Shown here: in pieces, positions 18,285 to 26,842 of the stretch
Layout of the letters: each line of letters begins with the position of its first letter
How positions within the stretch are numbered: position 1 is the stretch's first letter
Source: JAOZHU01 sp964632845
GTDB taxonomy: Archaea > Thermoproteota > Bathyarchaeia > Bathyarchaeales > Bathycorpusculaceae
NCBI GenBank assembly: GCA_964632845.1
Contig: CAZWDU010000007.1
Span: 1-64,000, forward strand
Reading direction: 5' to 3'
DNA length: 64,000 nucleotides
The notes under the pieces: generated by a model
What the model was told of the DNA's origin: nothing
The model's database searches: none
Seen by the model: the letters and a program-made list of their open reading frames with translations, nothing else
Translations under genes and position numbers: made by a program

Positions 18285-18998
18285 ATGACGCGGAAACTAT
18301 TCAAGGACGTTTTTCAGGTTAAAGAGGCACAGTGTACAGTAATTACTGATAGGCAGGAAGCCATCGCAACCGCCATAGCTTCCATACAGCGTAACCGAAG
18401 GGCACTTGAAAACTACATAAAACACAATTCCCTTTTTCTTTACTCGCTTGAGCCTGTTGCTGCGCCTGCTGAGCCTTTGGTGGCGCGGTTGATGGCTGAG
18501 GCTGCGGAAGAGGCAAATGTTGGTCCCATGGCTGCGGTGGCTGGCGTTCTGGCAGATTTAGCTGTTAAAGACATTGTTGCTGCCGGTTGCAGGGTGGGGG
18601 TCGTTGAAGATGGCGGCGAAGTTTCAGCAGTGTCTGATGAACCGATTGATGTGGCGCTTGCCGCTGGTGATGCGCCGCTTTCGAAACGTTTCGGGTTTAG
18701 GTTAAAGGAATTCCCAGTTGGCGTGGCTACGAGTTCGGGACGTTTCAGTCACGCGTTAAGCTTTGGTGATGCTGAGGCTGCAACGGTTTTCTGCAAGAAC
18801 GCGGGTTTGGCGGATGCTGCGGCTACAGCTGTGTGCAACATGGTGAAAGGAGAAGACTGCGAGGCTGCTGTTCAACGTGGCATTGATAAGGCTTTGTCTA
18901 TTGAGGGTGTTGAAGGCGTGCTGATACTTTACAAGGGGTTTACTGGGACAGCGGGCAAGATTCCGCAGATAATCAAAGTTGACTCAGCAAGCACTTAG
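18285..18998 (+). CDS. UPF0280 / ApbE-like family protein (COG2122), sulfide assimilation
   Basis: A 237-residue protein with the UPF0280 pattern: GPMAAVAGVLADLAV in the middle, VATSSGRFSHALSFGDA, and a C-terminal Ala-rich segment. COG2122 proteins resemble the flavin transferase ApbE. One Methanosarcina member (MA1715) has been tied to efficient sulfide assimilation into homocysteine. Its place third in the DUF39 and NIL-ferredoxin operon, 24 bases downstream, supports the same pathway here. Its chemistry is not established. Confidence 0.85.
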   Translation: MTRKLFKDVFQVKEAQCTVITDRQEAIATAIASIQRNRRALENYIKHNSLFLYSLEPVAAPAEPLVARLMAEAAEEANVGPMAAVAGVLADLAVKDIVAAGCRVGVVEDGGEVSAVSDEPIDVALAAGDAPLSKRFGFRLKEFPVGVATSSGRFSHALSFGDAEAATVFCKNAGLADAAATAVCNMVKGEDCEAAVQRGIDKALSIEGVEGVLILYKGFTGTAGKIPQIIKVDSAST

Positions 18999-19303
18999 TG
19001 GCTATTGGAGATTAGCTCTGTATTTTCTTTATTGCTTTCGGAGTTGTGGAACTAGCGCTTGGAAAAAACTATACCCCCTCTATAAGTAGGTTAAATTTTG
19101 TCGATTACTGGTTTGAAGTCTGAGGAGGATTAGACGCTGGAAGCAAGGCGATGATGTCTTTTGGTGGTCGTTGGTTTCAGACTTGAGTAAGGCAATTTGC
19201 GGTGTTGCTGCGTGTGCAATGGCTGCTGCGTTTGCTGTAGCGGGTAGTTGATTTTGTTAATTTTTAAATAGTTGGTGCTTTGGGCGTCAGGTATGGTGTA
19301 GAA
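18999..19303 (+). other. Intergenic region: possible short coding relic and promoter
   Basis: No full gene is seen. A frame with no ATG (about 19131-19251) reads protein-like (RRWKQGDDVFWWSLVSDL, then an Ala-rich hydrophobic end) and stops at 19249-19251. It follows a GAGGAGG ribosome-site-like run but has only near-cognate starts, so it may be a gene remnant. An 8-bp inverted repeat (AAGTCTGA and TCAGACTT) brackets its first half. A TATA-like run TTTTTAAATA at 19261-19270 lies about 35 bases before the relic ATG at 19304. Confidence 0.25.
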
Positions 19304-19469
19304 ATGGACGCGAAAACAATTACGGTGACTACTGCTTTTGCAGTTTTAACCGTAGTTCTTAGCCCTTTTTTCGGGAATTGCTGTTCCTTTTTTGCTGTTG
19401 ACGTATCTTTCGTTTTATATTTGGGAAATACTTATGGTTGCGGCTTTTTGTGGCGCCTGTAAAGTATGA
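19304..19469 (+). pseudogene. Frameshifted N-terminal remnant of a small membrane protein
   Basis: From ATG 19304 the frame reads MDAKTITVTTAFAVLTVVLS and runs into Cys-rich nonsense. A one-base frame change at the GGG near 19374 restores a clean membrane segment (IAVPFLLLTYLSFYIWEIL then MVAAF), after which the frame is lost at a TGA overlapping the converging YhbY gene. The start resembles membrane components of archaeal ECF-type or BioY/QueT-like transporters, but too little remains to name a family. A promoter-like box upstream suggests it was once expressed. Confidence 0.5.
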
Positions 19470-19725
19470 AAACGCGTCCTCGAACCTCAACCAAAGCCGC
19501 CCCAGTCTGCTCAGCCGCCTTCACCGCTATGGCTTGAGCCGTAGTTTCCTGCTGCAACGCAGTGGGCAAAATTCGAATTTTCACCATCTTCTGCTTTCCC
19601 AATTGGTTCTCAATCTCACGTGACAGTGAAGGCGTTAACCCATCTTTACCAACCCATATGGTAGGTTTCTCATCCTTCAACTTAAACCGGACATGACGTT
19701 TCATCCTAGTAGTAATCTTGCTCAA
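19432..19725 (-). CDS. CRS1-YhbY (CRM) domain RNA-binding protein
   Basis: A 97-residue single CRM-domain protein: basic N-terminus, KPTIWVGKDGLTPSLSREI (the GxxG-bearing loop), KIRILPTALQQETTAQA and a final VEVRGRVFILYRR strand. Bacterial YhbY binds pre-50S ribosomes. Archaeal versions are thought to act in ribosome or RNA maturation. Its start overlaps the stop of the Rpp21 gene by four bases, and pairing with an RNase P subunit fits an RNA-processing role. Confidence 0.88.
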   Translation of the reverse strand: MSKITTRMKRHVRFKLKDEKPTIWVGKDGLTPSLSREIENQLGKQKMVKIRILPTALQQETTAQAIAVKAAEQTGAALVEVRGRVFILYRRHKKPQP

Positions 19726-20045
19726 CTTTCATTTTTCTCCCTTTTCTTTCTTAGCAACACGCGTGTCTGGTGACCGCACGCAAGGCACGTAACCACCACA
19801 TGTGGCTCTCTCCGCTGTTTCACTCGCACGCGGCAATTCTCGCCAGGCACAAGCAGTGTGTTGCAGTTTCTGCAGATTCGACGTTTGTACTCAGGTTTTA
19901 AACGTACTTTTGCAGCCATAGCAATTTTTCTAGCAACAGCTACGTAGCGGCTAGCAAGCTGAGGATTTTCTCTGCGCACCTCTTCAGCCTGCTGAAACAG
20001 GACTTGTATACGTTGCTTAGCTATATGTCGTGTACTTGAGCCCAT
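19722..20045 (-). CDS. rnp4: Ribonuclease P protein component 4 (Rpp21 family)
   Basis: A 107-residue Rpp21 homologue. The N-terminal helical half (AKQRIQVLFQQAEE, then RYVAVARKIAMAAKV) is followed by a zinc ribbon with CRNC and CLAC pairs about 30 residues apart and a basic tail. Rpp21 pairs with Rpp29 and contacts the specificity domain of RNase P RNA during 5' maturation of tRNA. It is coupled to the downstream YhbY gene. Confidence 0.92.
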   Translation of the reverse strand: MGSSTRHIAKQRIQVLFQQAEEVRRENPQLASRYVAVARKIAMAAKVRLKPEYKRRICRNCNTLLVPGENCRVRVKQRREPHVVVTCLACGHQTRVLLRKKREKNES

Positions 20046-20212
20046 CTTGGCGTTTTGCTCCCCAGTTGCGATAGGTGTTTAACGAGACAAGATGGTGTTC
20101 TCTATTGATAATGTTTTTGTTGCTGGTTGCGGGTTGTCGTGGTTTTGAGGTGGACAACTCACAGTTTGTTCTTTGTTTATTGCTAGGTTTACAAAGCAAC
20201 CTCGCTTGGTTT

Positions 20213-20437
20213 TTATCTGCTTGGAATCTTTCGTTGCCATCTGAGCTGAACATGCACTCTCTGCACTAAGCCTTGACGCTCCAAAGACGCGAGGCTGCGA
20301 TGAATCGAACTATACTCCTTCGTCTTATACGCCACAAGCTTGCCAAAAATAATCTCCGCAATCTCCTTTGTCGTCATCTCCGCTTTTACCTCTAAAATCT
20401 CCAAAATCTTGCGCTGATTCTTGGAAATGCGCCGCAT
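20213..20437 (-). CDS. Small winged-helix DNA-binding protein
   Basis: A 74-residue protein with a helix-turn-helix of the winged type: NQRKILEILEVKAEMTTKEI, a two-helix segment, then YSSIHRSLASLERQGLVQRV as recognition helix and wing, and a basic end. It is probably a transcription regulator. No target can be named. It stands alone, about 170 bases upstream of Rpp21. Confidence 0.65.
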   Translation of the reverse strand: MRRISKNQRKILEILEVKAEMTTKEIAEIIFGKLVAYKTKEYSSIHRSLASLERQGLVQRVHVQLRWQRKIPSR

Positions 20438-20836
20438 TCTACCACCCTAAACATAAGAGTGGATGATAGTTGCTTATAAAATTCAACGTTTGAAAAACTG
20501 TACTGACAAAAATACTGCTTAAATTATGCTGAAAACTTGAGTTATTTTAGAAATCACCCTGCCAAGTTTTCTCCTTTCGCCCAAAACGTGCATTAGTGTC
20601 GCAGGAACTTTTTCCTCTACCGTTTTTTGGGAGCAGAACTCTAGCAGCGCAGTCGTAAGTTGCGGCTACTTGGTTTTTGGTTTAAATTTGGTGGTTGCCA
20701 CAGTTTTCGATTGTTTTGTCCTTTCTGCGGTTAGTATGGTTATACCTGCTGAACCCGCAATACCCAATCAAACAAGTTGTCTTAGGCTCTTCGTCTGAGT
20801 TGGAGGAAAAGCTGGCTCTCTTTCGTTTCACATGCC
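20438..20836. other. Intergenic region without a supported gene
   Basis: About 400 bases. A plus-strand frame at 20695-20916 starts at a weak codon, runs into the ABC ATPase on the other strand and matches nothing I recognise. A short stretch near 20708 can be read as CPFCG, hinting at a lost zinc ribbon, but stop codons follow at once. I see no RNA gene or repeat. Confidence 0.4.
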
Positions 20837-21514
20837 TTAACGCGTTTTATGCAGATGTCCTTCTTTCAGCAGATAATCTCTGTTCACAGGCAGTTTTTCA
20901 TATAAATCTGTTGTAGTTAGTATTATGGTCACTTTTTTTTCTCGGTTGATGCTGCAAAGCAGGTTCATCAGTAGTTCAGAGTTCTCGTCGTCTATGCTGG
21001 ATGTGGGTTCGTCGGCTAGGATGATTTTTGGGTTATTGGCTAGCGCCCTTATGACGGCTACGCGTTGTCTTTCTCCGCCGCTTAGACTTTCAGGGAACCT
21101 TTCCGATAGACTCTTCAAGTCAAAGTACTGGAGGAGTTCCATCGCTTTTTCCCTTCGCGCGGATTTGCCGACTGCAGCGAGAGCAAGAGGCAGCTCTATA
21201 TTTTCTAGCACGGTTAGGGAAGGAATGAGATTGAAGAATTGGAAGACAAAGCCTATGTAGTTAAGCCTCAAGTTTGACTTTTCGCCGTCGTTTAGTTTGT
21301 GAACTGTTTTTCCGAGCAGTTTCACTTCGCCTTCATCTGGCGGTTCAAGGAACCCGATAATTTTAAGTAAGGTTGTTTTCCCAACACCCGACTTACCCCT
21401 TATTGAAACGAATTCGCCCTCGTTGATTGCAAAATCTATTTCCTTCAACACCGCGATTGCGCTGTATCTTTTCCCTACACCAAGTAACTCTATGATGCTT
21501 TGTTCACTTTGCAT
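20837..21514 (-). CDS. ABC transporter ATPase, MacB/LolD type, with altered H-loop
   Basis: A protein of about 225 residues: Walker A GKSGVGKTT, Q-loop VFQFFNLIP, signature LSGGERQRV and Walker B IILADEPT are intact. The switch region reads IILTTTDLYEKL where the family has VTHD, so the H-loop histidine is replaced by threonine. The ATG at 21514 (MQSEQSIIEL) is a better start than the one ten codons upstream and overlaps the preceding gene by 11 bases. It is the last gene of an operon with two FtsX-type permeases, so it is their expected motor. Confidence 0.88.
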   Translation of the reverse strand: MQSEQSIIELLGVGKRYSAIAVLKEIDFAINEGEFVSIRGKSGVGKTTLLKIIGFLEPPDEGEVKLLGKTVHKLNDGEKSNLRLNYIGFVFQFFNLIPSLTVLENIELPLALAAVGKSARREKAMELLQYFDLKSLSERFPESLSGGERQRVAVIRALANNPKIILADEPTSSIDDENSELLMNLLCSINREKKVTIILTTTDLYEKLPVNRDYLLKEGHLHKTR

Positions 21515-23114
21515 AAAGATCTGCAAACCCGTTGGAGTAAACACGGTTTAGCTGAGATGCTTGTGCAGTCCAGTTTTCCGGCAAATCTACGCCGTGTGGA
21601 CCGAGCACATATCCGTTTTTCAGCATTTGCCCATAAGTAAACAAAATTAAAGGCTGCATTGCGCTGTCGGCGGTTAAATAGCGGTATCCTTGCATTGTAT
21701 CAACGTTTACAGCAAAGTAGTCATGCAGCAGATAGGAAACCTTCATGTCTCCGGCTACAGTCTGGTTGCTGTTGGCTTCTGCAACCCAAGCGCCTGCTTT
21801 GAACTCTGGAGCTGTGTAGAGCCAGTGGTATCCCATGTAGCGGTCTTGAAGGGAAACTGACGCGTACAAGCTGTAAATGTTTATGGTCACAATAGCGAGT
21901 GTAACCGCCACTACCGCTGGCTTGATTAACTTTGCTAAGCGGAAACCTTTCGCTTTTTCGTACACCAAGTAAAGTCCAGTTGCGGCTAGAATCGCAGCGG
22001 GAAGAATGAAAAAGTTTGGGTTTCTAACCCAGATGCCTGCGCTTAGGCTGTAGTTGCCGAAAACTGCGTAGGCTTCAAGTCCCATGAGTGGTGCTAGCCA
22101 AAAAAGCGTCGCCAAGGTTCCCTTATTGCCCCGTGAACAAGCGTAACCTAACGTGATAAAGGGCAATGTTATGAAGTAGGGCGAAATGTAAAGCAAGACA
22201 TGCTCCTGCACGCTTGGGGTGAAGCCTGACACTATGGTTACGCTTAGAGTTAGCAGTATATACAGAAAGACTGAAACCACTGTGACTAAGCTTATGATTA
22301 ATATTTTGCCACGCGTGTGCGTCCATGACAGGTACATGAGATATGTGGCTGCTGCAAAAGCCAGTAGCTGATATGCGGCAACTGAAAGCAACTCGCTGAA
22401 AGTAAACGGCATCGCAAAGCCAGCTTGAGCGTAGAACACATAGTAAACGGATGCTGTTGCCAGTGGAATCAAAGCAAGCAGAAAATTAATTTTGTCTATG
22501 GCAAGACCACTTTTCGCTTTTGTGATAAACTTGGCCATGGCTATGCTTAACAAAATCAGTACAGCTATAAGCGCGGTCAAGTGGTGAGCTAAAACTAAAG
22601 TTACCGACACCACAACGAACAGAAAAACCTGCTTCGGCTTGCCCATGGCTGGATGAAGAAAAACCAAAATAAGCAAAACGTAGAGCGGATTGGCATAAGT
22701 TTCCTTCGTAACTCCTGCCGTGAAAAAGGCATGCTGAAAAGCTGTGCCAAAAATGAGGGACGCAACAAACGCTACCTTGGCATCATCATAAAGTCTTTTT
22801 ACAAGAGCATAAAAAATTAGAACCGTTGCTGCGCCAGCAACTGGCAAAAAAAGCGCCATAGCATCTATTGGCGTAATTCCTGTGGCTTCAGAAATGACGG
22901 CGCCGAAAAGGCTGTTGGCAGGCCAGTAGTTATTATAACCATCAAATAATTTGTCATTCAACGGTATAGGCGTGTACTCCAAGAGGAGTTCAGTGTTTCT
23001 AACTGGTGCCCAAGCATCAGTAGAAAAGGGTAAACCACTAACCATGTAAGGATAAACCCGAAGGACGACAGCGATTAGAAACGGTATTAACGCGTAAAGA
23101 TAGTTTCTATTCAA
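21504..23114 (-). CDS. Multi-spanning membrane protein, GT-C glycosyltransferase-like
   Basis: A 536-residue protein with roughly eleven to thirteen hydrophobic segments and a soluble C-terminal part of about 130 residues. The first extracytoplasmic loop carries an acidic FSTDAWAPVRNTELL segment, followed by YNNYWPANSLF, a layout like GT-C enzymes of the PMT/GT39/AglB kind, but no diagnostic motif proves it. It overlaps the permease gene upstream by four bases (ATGA) and the ATPase downstream by 11, so it is made together with the ABC exporter. It could glycosylate the exported substrate. Confidence 0.65.
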   Translation of the reverse strand: MNRNYLYALIPFLIAVVLRVYPYMVSGLPFSTDAWAPVRNTELLLEYTPIPLNDKLFDGYNNYWPANSLFGAVISEATGITPIDAMALFLPVAGAATVLIFYALVKRLYDDAKVAFVASLIFGTAFQHAFFTAGVTKETYANPLYVLLILVFLHPAMGKPKQVFLFVVVSVTLVLAHHLTALIAVLILLSIAMAKFITKAKSGLAIDKINFLLALIPLATASVYYVFYAQAGFAMPFTFSELLSVAAYQLLAFAAATYLMYLSWTHTRGKILIISLVTVVSVFLYILLTLSVTIVSGFTPSVQEHVLLYISPYFITLPFITLGYACSRGNKGTLATLFWLAPLMGLEAYAVFGNYSLSAGIWVRNPNFFILPAAILAATGLYLVYEKAKGFRLAKLIKPAVVAVTLAIVTINIYSLYASVSLQDRYMGYHWLYTAPEFKAGAWVAEANSNQTVAGDMKVSYLLHDYFAVNVDTMQGYRYLTADSAMQPLILFTYGQMLKNGYVLGPHGVDLPENWTAQASQLNRVYSNGFADLYAK

Positions 23115-24304
23115 TCTGAGTTGAGACTCTTTGTTGAACGTACGATGGCTATGACAACGATTAACGCAACCAGCACTATGTTAATCGCTATTGCAAGAAG
23201 GTCTGGTTGAAACTGAACTTGGTGGGAAAGAACTTGCGGTTGAGCAAACTCCTGAATAAACCGCAAAGCAACAACAGCTATAACCGTTCCCGCAAACGCT
23301 GCGCCAATAGATAAGGGCAAAGTTTTGACTATCAGGTCTAGCTTTAAAGTCTTAACGGAGGCTCCCACTGACCGTAGTAACGTTATTTCAGGTTTGTGCT
23401 GGCGAATAAGCGTGTGTGATGACGTGAAAATTGAAGCGCTGGCAAAAATGAACACGGCTGCTGAAAGAATAAGCAATGTTTCCCGTGTCATTCCATACCT
23501 GTCCAGATAGCTTTTCATAAAGTCTTGTGTTTCTTTGACGCCGAGGCTTTCAGCGTTAAAAGGTACCTTTGAAAGCGGGAGGATTTCCTGCAACGGGTTG
23601 GGTTGTGTTTCTTGAGCAGGCGAAGACTGAGACGACATAGCTTCTTGGAATAGTTCATCGTAAATCTGTGTGGAACTTATTTTGCTGCTGTCTATTTTGG
23701 TTCTTATGAGGGTAACGTGATTGTAGTCGGTTTTTCTGAGCCACTGCCCCACATAGAGCGGAGCGATAACTTCGTCATCTAAGACTGTGTTGGATTCATA
23801 GATGCCTTTAATTTCCAATTCGACGGACTGCTCCGACAAGGCGCTCAACAATAGTATTTCGTCGTTGCATTTCAAGTTTAGTTCTTCAGCAAGCCTCTTA
23901 CCAATTATAGCTGAATTCATGTCGCTCAATTGAAGGGTCTCGCCGTTTAGCATGGTTAAAGAGTTGAGCCTATAGAGCTGATTTGGTACTACACCACGCA
24001 GGAATATGGCTCTGTCTTTTGTGATACATGGAGCCAAGACTTCGGGACTGCTGACTAATACGCCGCTGATGGAACTCAGGCTTTCAGCCAAGTAAATTGG
24101 AACCAAGCCTGTGAAGGGCGTGCTGCTTTGCTTGTCGTAAATTGCAATGATGTTTTCTTCCTCGCTTAAGTAAGCGTTTAAGTTTTTGTAGATGCCGAGA
24201 AAGCCTAGAGCGGTAATTGAGAACAGGGTGGAAGTAAACATAGCTATGACTGCCAACGTTAGGAGATGTTGTTTTTGCAGATAGTTGAAGCCTACGAGTT
24301 TCAC
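23111..24304 (-). CDS. FtsX/MacB-type ABC permease
   Basis: A 397-residue protein with the FtsX plan: one N-terminal membrane helix (LLTLAVIAMFTSTLFSITAL), a periplasmic-type domain of about 210 residues, and three C-terminal helices (LLILSAAVFIFASASIF, LPLSIGAAFAGTVIAVVAL, LAIAINIVLVALIVVIAIV). The cytoplasmic EITLLRSVGAS segment is the ATPase-coupling helix. Members act in export or mechanotransmission, not import. Both ends overlap neighbours by four bases. Confidence 0.85.
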   Translation of the reverse strand: MKLVGFNYLQKQHLLTLAVIAMFTSTLFSITALGFLGIYKNLNAYLSEEENIIAIYDKQSSTPFTGLVPIYLAESLSSISGVLVSSPEVLAPCITKDRAIFLRGVVPNQLYRLNSLTMLNGETLQLSDMNSAIIGKRLAEELNLKCNDEILLLSALSEQSVELEIKGIYESNTVLDDEVIAPLYVGQWLRKTDYNHVTLIRTKIDSSKISSTQIYDELFQEAMSSQSSPAQETQPNPLQEILPLSKVPFNAESLGVKETQDFMKSYLDRYGMTRETLLILSAAVFIFASASIFTSSHTLIRQHKPEITLLRSVGASVKTLKLDLIVKTLPLSIGAAFAGTVIAVVALRFIQEFAQPQVLSHQVQFQPDLLAIAINIVLVALIVVIAIVRSTKSLNSD

Positions 24305-25422
24305 AGTTGCTTCTCCGCGTAGGTTTTGCGTGCAGCTTTGACTGACGGGTAAATACAGCCAAAAAGAGACGACGCTAAAGCGAACAGGAATATTTGGGCT
24401 GCTTGCTGAGCTTCAAGGAAGGGTACCACCGAAACTCCTTTCCATATCCAATGTATGGCTGTTGAAATTATTTGGGCGCCACCTAGCCCAATTGCTATGC
24501 CGAGAACTGTTCCAATTAACGTGATAGTGAAAGTAACGAGGATTACTAGTTTGAATATTAAGCTGCGTTTCGCTCCCAGCATCTTAAGCATTGTCAGTTC
24601 GTAACTTGATTCGATGATGAGGCGCGTGGCTATCATGTACGCCGTGGCTGTTACGACAACATAAATTGGAATAGACCACAGATTCAGAAAATAAAGCGTT
24701 TGATTGTTCATGTCCCTGATGAGTGTTTGCGTTTGCTGGGTCGCAACTATTTTCACGTCTGCTGGTAGCAGATGGCTGATGCTTTGAATTTCACGAGTTG
24801 CATTGCTTTCTACGGCAAATTCAACGACGGATACTTCGCCCTCCTCCCCAGTTAGGAGGTCGGCAACTTCCACGGGCATGATTAGCTCGGTGTCGCTTTG
24901 GGTGCGAGTTTGGACAATACCCGCTACCTCCACATCCACAATCTTGTCCTCTAATGCTATACTTATTACGTCTCCCTTGCTGACAGATGCCACTCGCGCC
25001 AGTATCTCTCCAGCGTTCACTCGCATGCCCTCAGCGAACGTACCATTAACGTATGCATGCCTAACTTGAAAGAAACTTGAAGTGTTCACTGCCCTTGCAA
25101 ACACAGTGTAACTGTTAGACGTGGTTATCATTGTGGCTGCAAAGATTTTTTGCGGCAGAACATTTGTGACAGAATCATCTTCACTTAAGATTTGAATTAG
25201 TTCGGCGCTGACTCTGCTGTCTGCCAAAGAAGCTGAACCGCGGCTCATGAGTAGAAAGGTTTCGCCTGTTCCCTTCAGTTTACTCAGGGCGTCTGTTTGT
25301 AAGTTGACATAGCTCACTACAGATACTACTGACACCAAGATAGCAACCAGCAGAGCAACAGCAAAAATGGCAACGGCTGTTCCCCCTTTTCTGGAAAGCA
25401 TCTTAAAGCTCAAGGCGGACAT
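24301..25422 (-). CDS. FtsX/MacB-type ABC permease
   Basis: A 373-residue paralogue of the next gene: N-terminal helix (AVAIFAVALLVAILVSVVSVV), an extracytoplasmic MacB-like domain of about 200 residues, then three helices. ELTMLKMLGAKRSLIFKLV is the coupling segment and the last helix ends at LASSLFGCIYPSVKAAR. With the adjacent permease it probably forms a heterodimer driven by the ATPase at the operon end. It overlaps the next gene as ATGA. Confidence 0.85.
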   Translation of the reverse strand: MSALSFKMLSRKGGTAVAIFAVALLVAILVSVVSVVSYVNLQTDALSKLKGTGETFLLMSRGSASLADSRVSAELIQILSEDDSVTNVLPQKIFAATMITTSNSYTVFARAVNTSSFFQVRHAYVNGTFAEGMRVNAGEILARVASVSKGDVISIALEDKIVDVEVAGIVQTRTQSDTELIMPVEVADLLTGEEGEVSVVEFAVESNATREIQSISHLLPADVKIVATQQTQTLIRDMNNQTLYFLNLWSIPIYVVVTATAYMIATRLIIESSYELTMLKMLGAKRSLIFKLVILVTFTITLIGTVLGIAIGLGGAQIISTAIHWIWKGVSVVPFLEAQQAAQIFLFALASSLFGCIYPSVKAARKTYAEKQL

Positions 25423-25790
25423 TTTGGAGGCAAGATGCTCAGTGGCAAGTTGATGTGAGTTTTGTTTCGTAGGTTGTTAGAGGCTTCAGAAGTGGCCAAA
25501 CGATCTAGGTTTTGAAGTGGATAAGCTTCACAAGCTCCGGCAAAGTTGCTTAGGGCTATTTTAAACTCTTTTTCGGTTAGCCAGCCTTTTCTATGTTTTT
25601 CGTCGAGAACTCCTAAGGCTTCTCCGATGTTCCGCAGGGAGACTGTTATTGTGAGTTCAACTGTTCGGCTTTGTCGAAGATTATGTTGGTTGTTTCGGTG
25701 CAGGCAAAAACATAACCAGCAGAGGCAACACAATAGCCAACTTTGGCACTTATGGAATATTCGTAGACGGAAAATACAAAAAGACACCAT
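25410..25790 (-). CDS. Uncertain hypothetical protein, possibly frameshifted
   Basis: A 126-residue frame whose C-terminal two thirds look coding (LGVLDEKHRKGWLTEKEFK, FAGACEAYPLQNLDRL) and which overlaps the first permease by 13 bases as if it led the operon. The first 45 residues are rich in Cys, Trp and His and look like an out-of-frame reading. The neighbouring frame instead reads KVGYCVASAGYVFACTETTN and stops at 25652, so a frameshift within the gene is possible. No family recognised. Confidence 0.35.
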   Translation of the reverse strand: MVSFCIFRLRIFHKCQSWLLCCLCWLCFCLHRNNQHNLRQSRTVELTITVSLRNIGEALGVLDEKHRKGWLTEKEFKIALSNFAGACEAYPLQNLDRLATSEASNNLRNKTHINLPLSILPPKCPP

Positions 25791-25974
25791 TACAGTCTAA
25801 ACAACATATTTGCAGGCAAAAATGCAAACTCAAATTCAATAATGGCGTGCCTCCAAAGAAATCAATAGGCAATAGATGGAAACAGTATATCGTTGTCGGC
25901 ACACGACATGGCTAAACCCGTGAATGAATGGCACAAACAATTTGTGCTAAAAGCAGCATACTGACGACAAACAA

Positions 25975-26733
25975 TCAGATGTAAACAATACCTATGCCAG
26001 CCCATCGCTGATCCAAAGGATCACTAACGATTTCTTTATACTCATAATCTTTTTTAAGCTCAACCCAAAATTTGTGAACCTCACAGCCTTCCATTGGAAG
26101 GTGCTCGCAAATATCGTGTAGAGCAATTAATCCGCCTTTCCGTACAAGCGGACTGTACATCTCAAAATCTCTCTTAACACCTTCATACGTGTGATCACCA
26201 TCTATAAAAAGAAAATCCAAAGCTTGTCCCTTCAAAAGCGACTTTACCTGAGACAAACTTAAGACTGAATGTGAGTTAGCTTTCACCAAATTTATCTGCT
26301 GATTGCCTCGTGCAAAACTCTTGAAAAAAGGAATTTTGAACAATGCGTCGTATCCGTATCCACCCCCGAATTTTCCTCCTGGCAAATCCAGACTGATTAT
26401 CAGTGCGTTCAAATTTGCAACTTTACTGAATAGAAATAAAGTCCCACCCTTAGCGGTCCCGATTTCAAGCATCGTGCAAACGACTTTTTTGCTTAGAATT
26501 GAAAGTAAAGCTTCAATTTCCTCCTTAACCTGCAACGGCGCAATGGACCAACCGACGTACTTTAGGGGCTTCCGCCGAAAAAAACTGAAACATAGATCCA
26601 CGTAATCGTGGAGGCTGCTACATTTTTTTGTTTGATTGCTCAGAAAGAAAGTCGTTATTTTTCCCTTAACACTGTAAAGACGCAGTCTGCGGCAAAGGAA
26701 CTCAATCAATGGTGGGGGAATTTGGATTTTCAC
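25975..26733 (-). CDS. Class I SAM-dependent methyltransferase (Methyltransf_24/CmcI-like)
   Basis: A 252-residue protein. SAM motif I is EIGTAKGGTLF near residue 90, and the later FLFIDGDHTYEGVKRDFEMY with GGLIALHDI is typical of the metal-using Methyltransf_24 group, where IDGDH supplies acidic ligands. Such enzymes often O-methylate sugars in surface-glycan loci. It opens the downstream end of the glycan region here, on the same strand as the glycosyltransferases. The acceptor is unknown. Confidence 0.8.
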   Translation of the reverse strand: MKIQIPPPLIEFLCRRLRLYSVKGKITTFFLSNQTKKCSSLHDYVDLCFSFFRRKPLKYVGWSIAPLQVKEEIEALLSILSKKVVCTMLEIGTAKGGTLFLFSKVANLNALIISLDLPGGKFGGGYGYDALFKIPFFKSFARGNQQINLVKANSHSVLSLSQVKSLLKGQALDFLFIDGDHTYEGVKRDFEMYSPLVRKGGLIALHDICEHLPMEGCEVHKFWVELKKDYEYKEIVSDPLDQRWAGIGIVYI

Positions 26734-26842
26734 TTTTGCAACCTTGCCACATATTCATGCAAGATTGATTTTCTTGAATTTTTGCAAATGGAGATTTTTT
26801 GAATAATTCTTATTAATCCGAGGCTGCCGTGATTGCTAAGAA

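Noticed and set aside
20017..20253. A 78-codon minus-strand frame between Rpp21 and the winged-helix gene
   Set aside because: It overlaps both real genes, is rich in Asn/Lys/Arg with no motif and has no ribosome site.
25640..25920. A plus-strand frame reading NTIANFGTYGIFVDGKYK
   Set aside because: It looks protein-like but lacks any start codon, begins after a stop within the minus-strand frame and matches no family I know.
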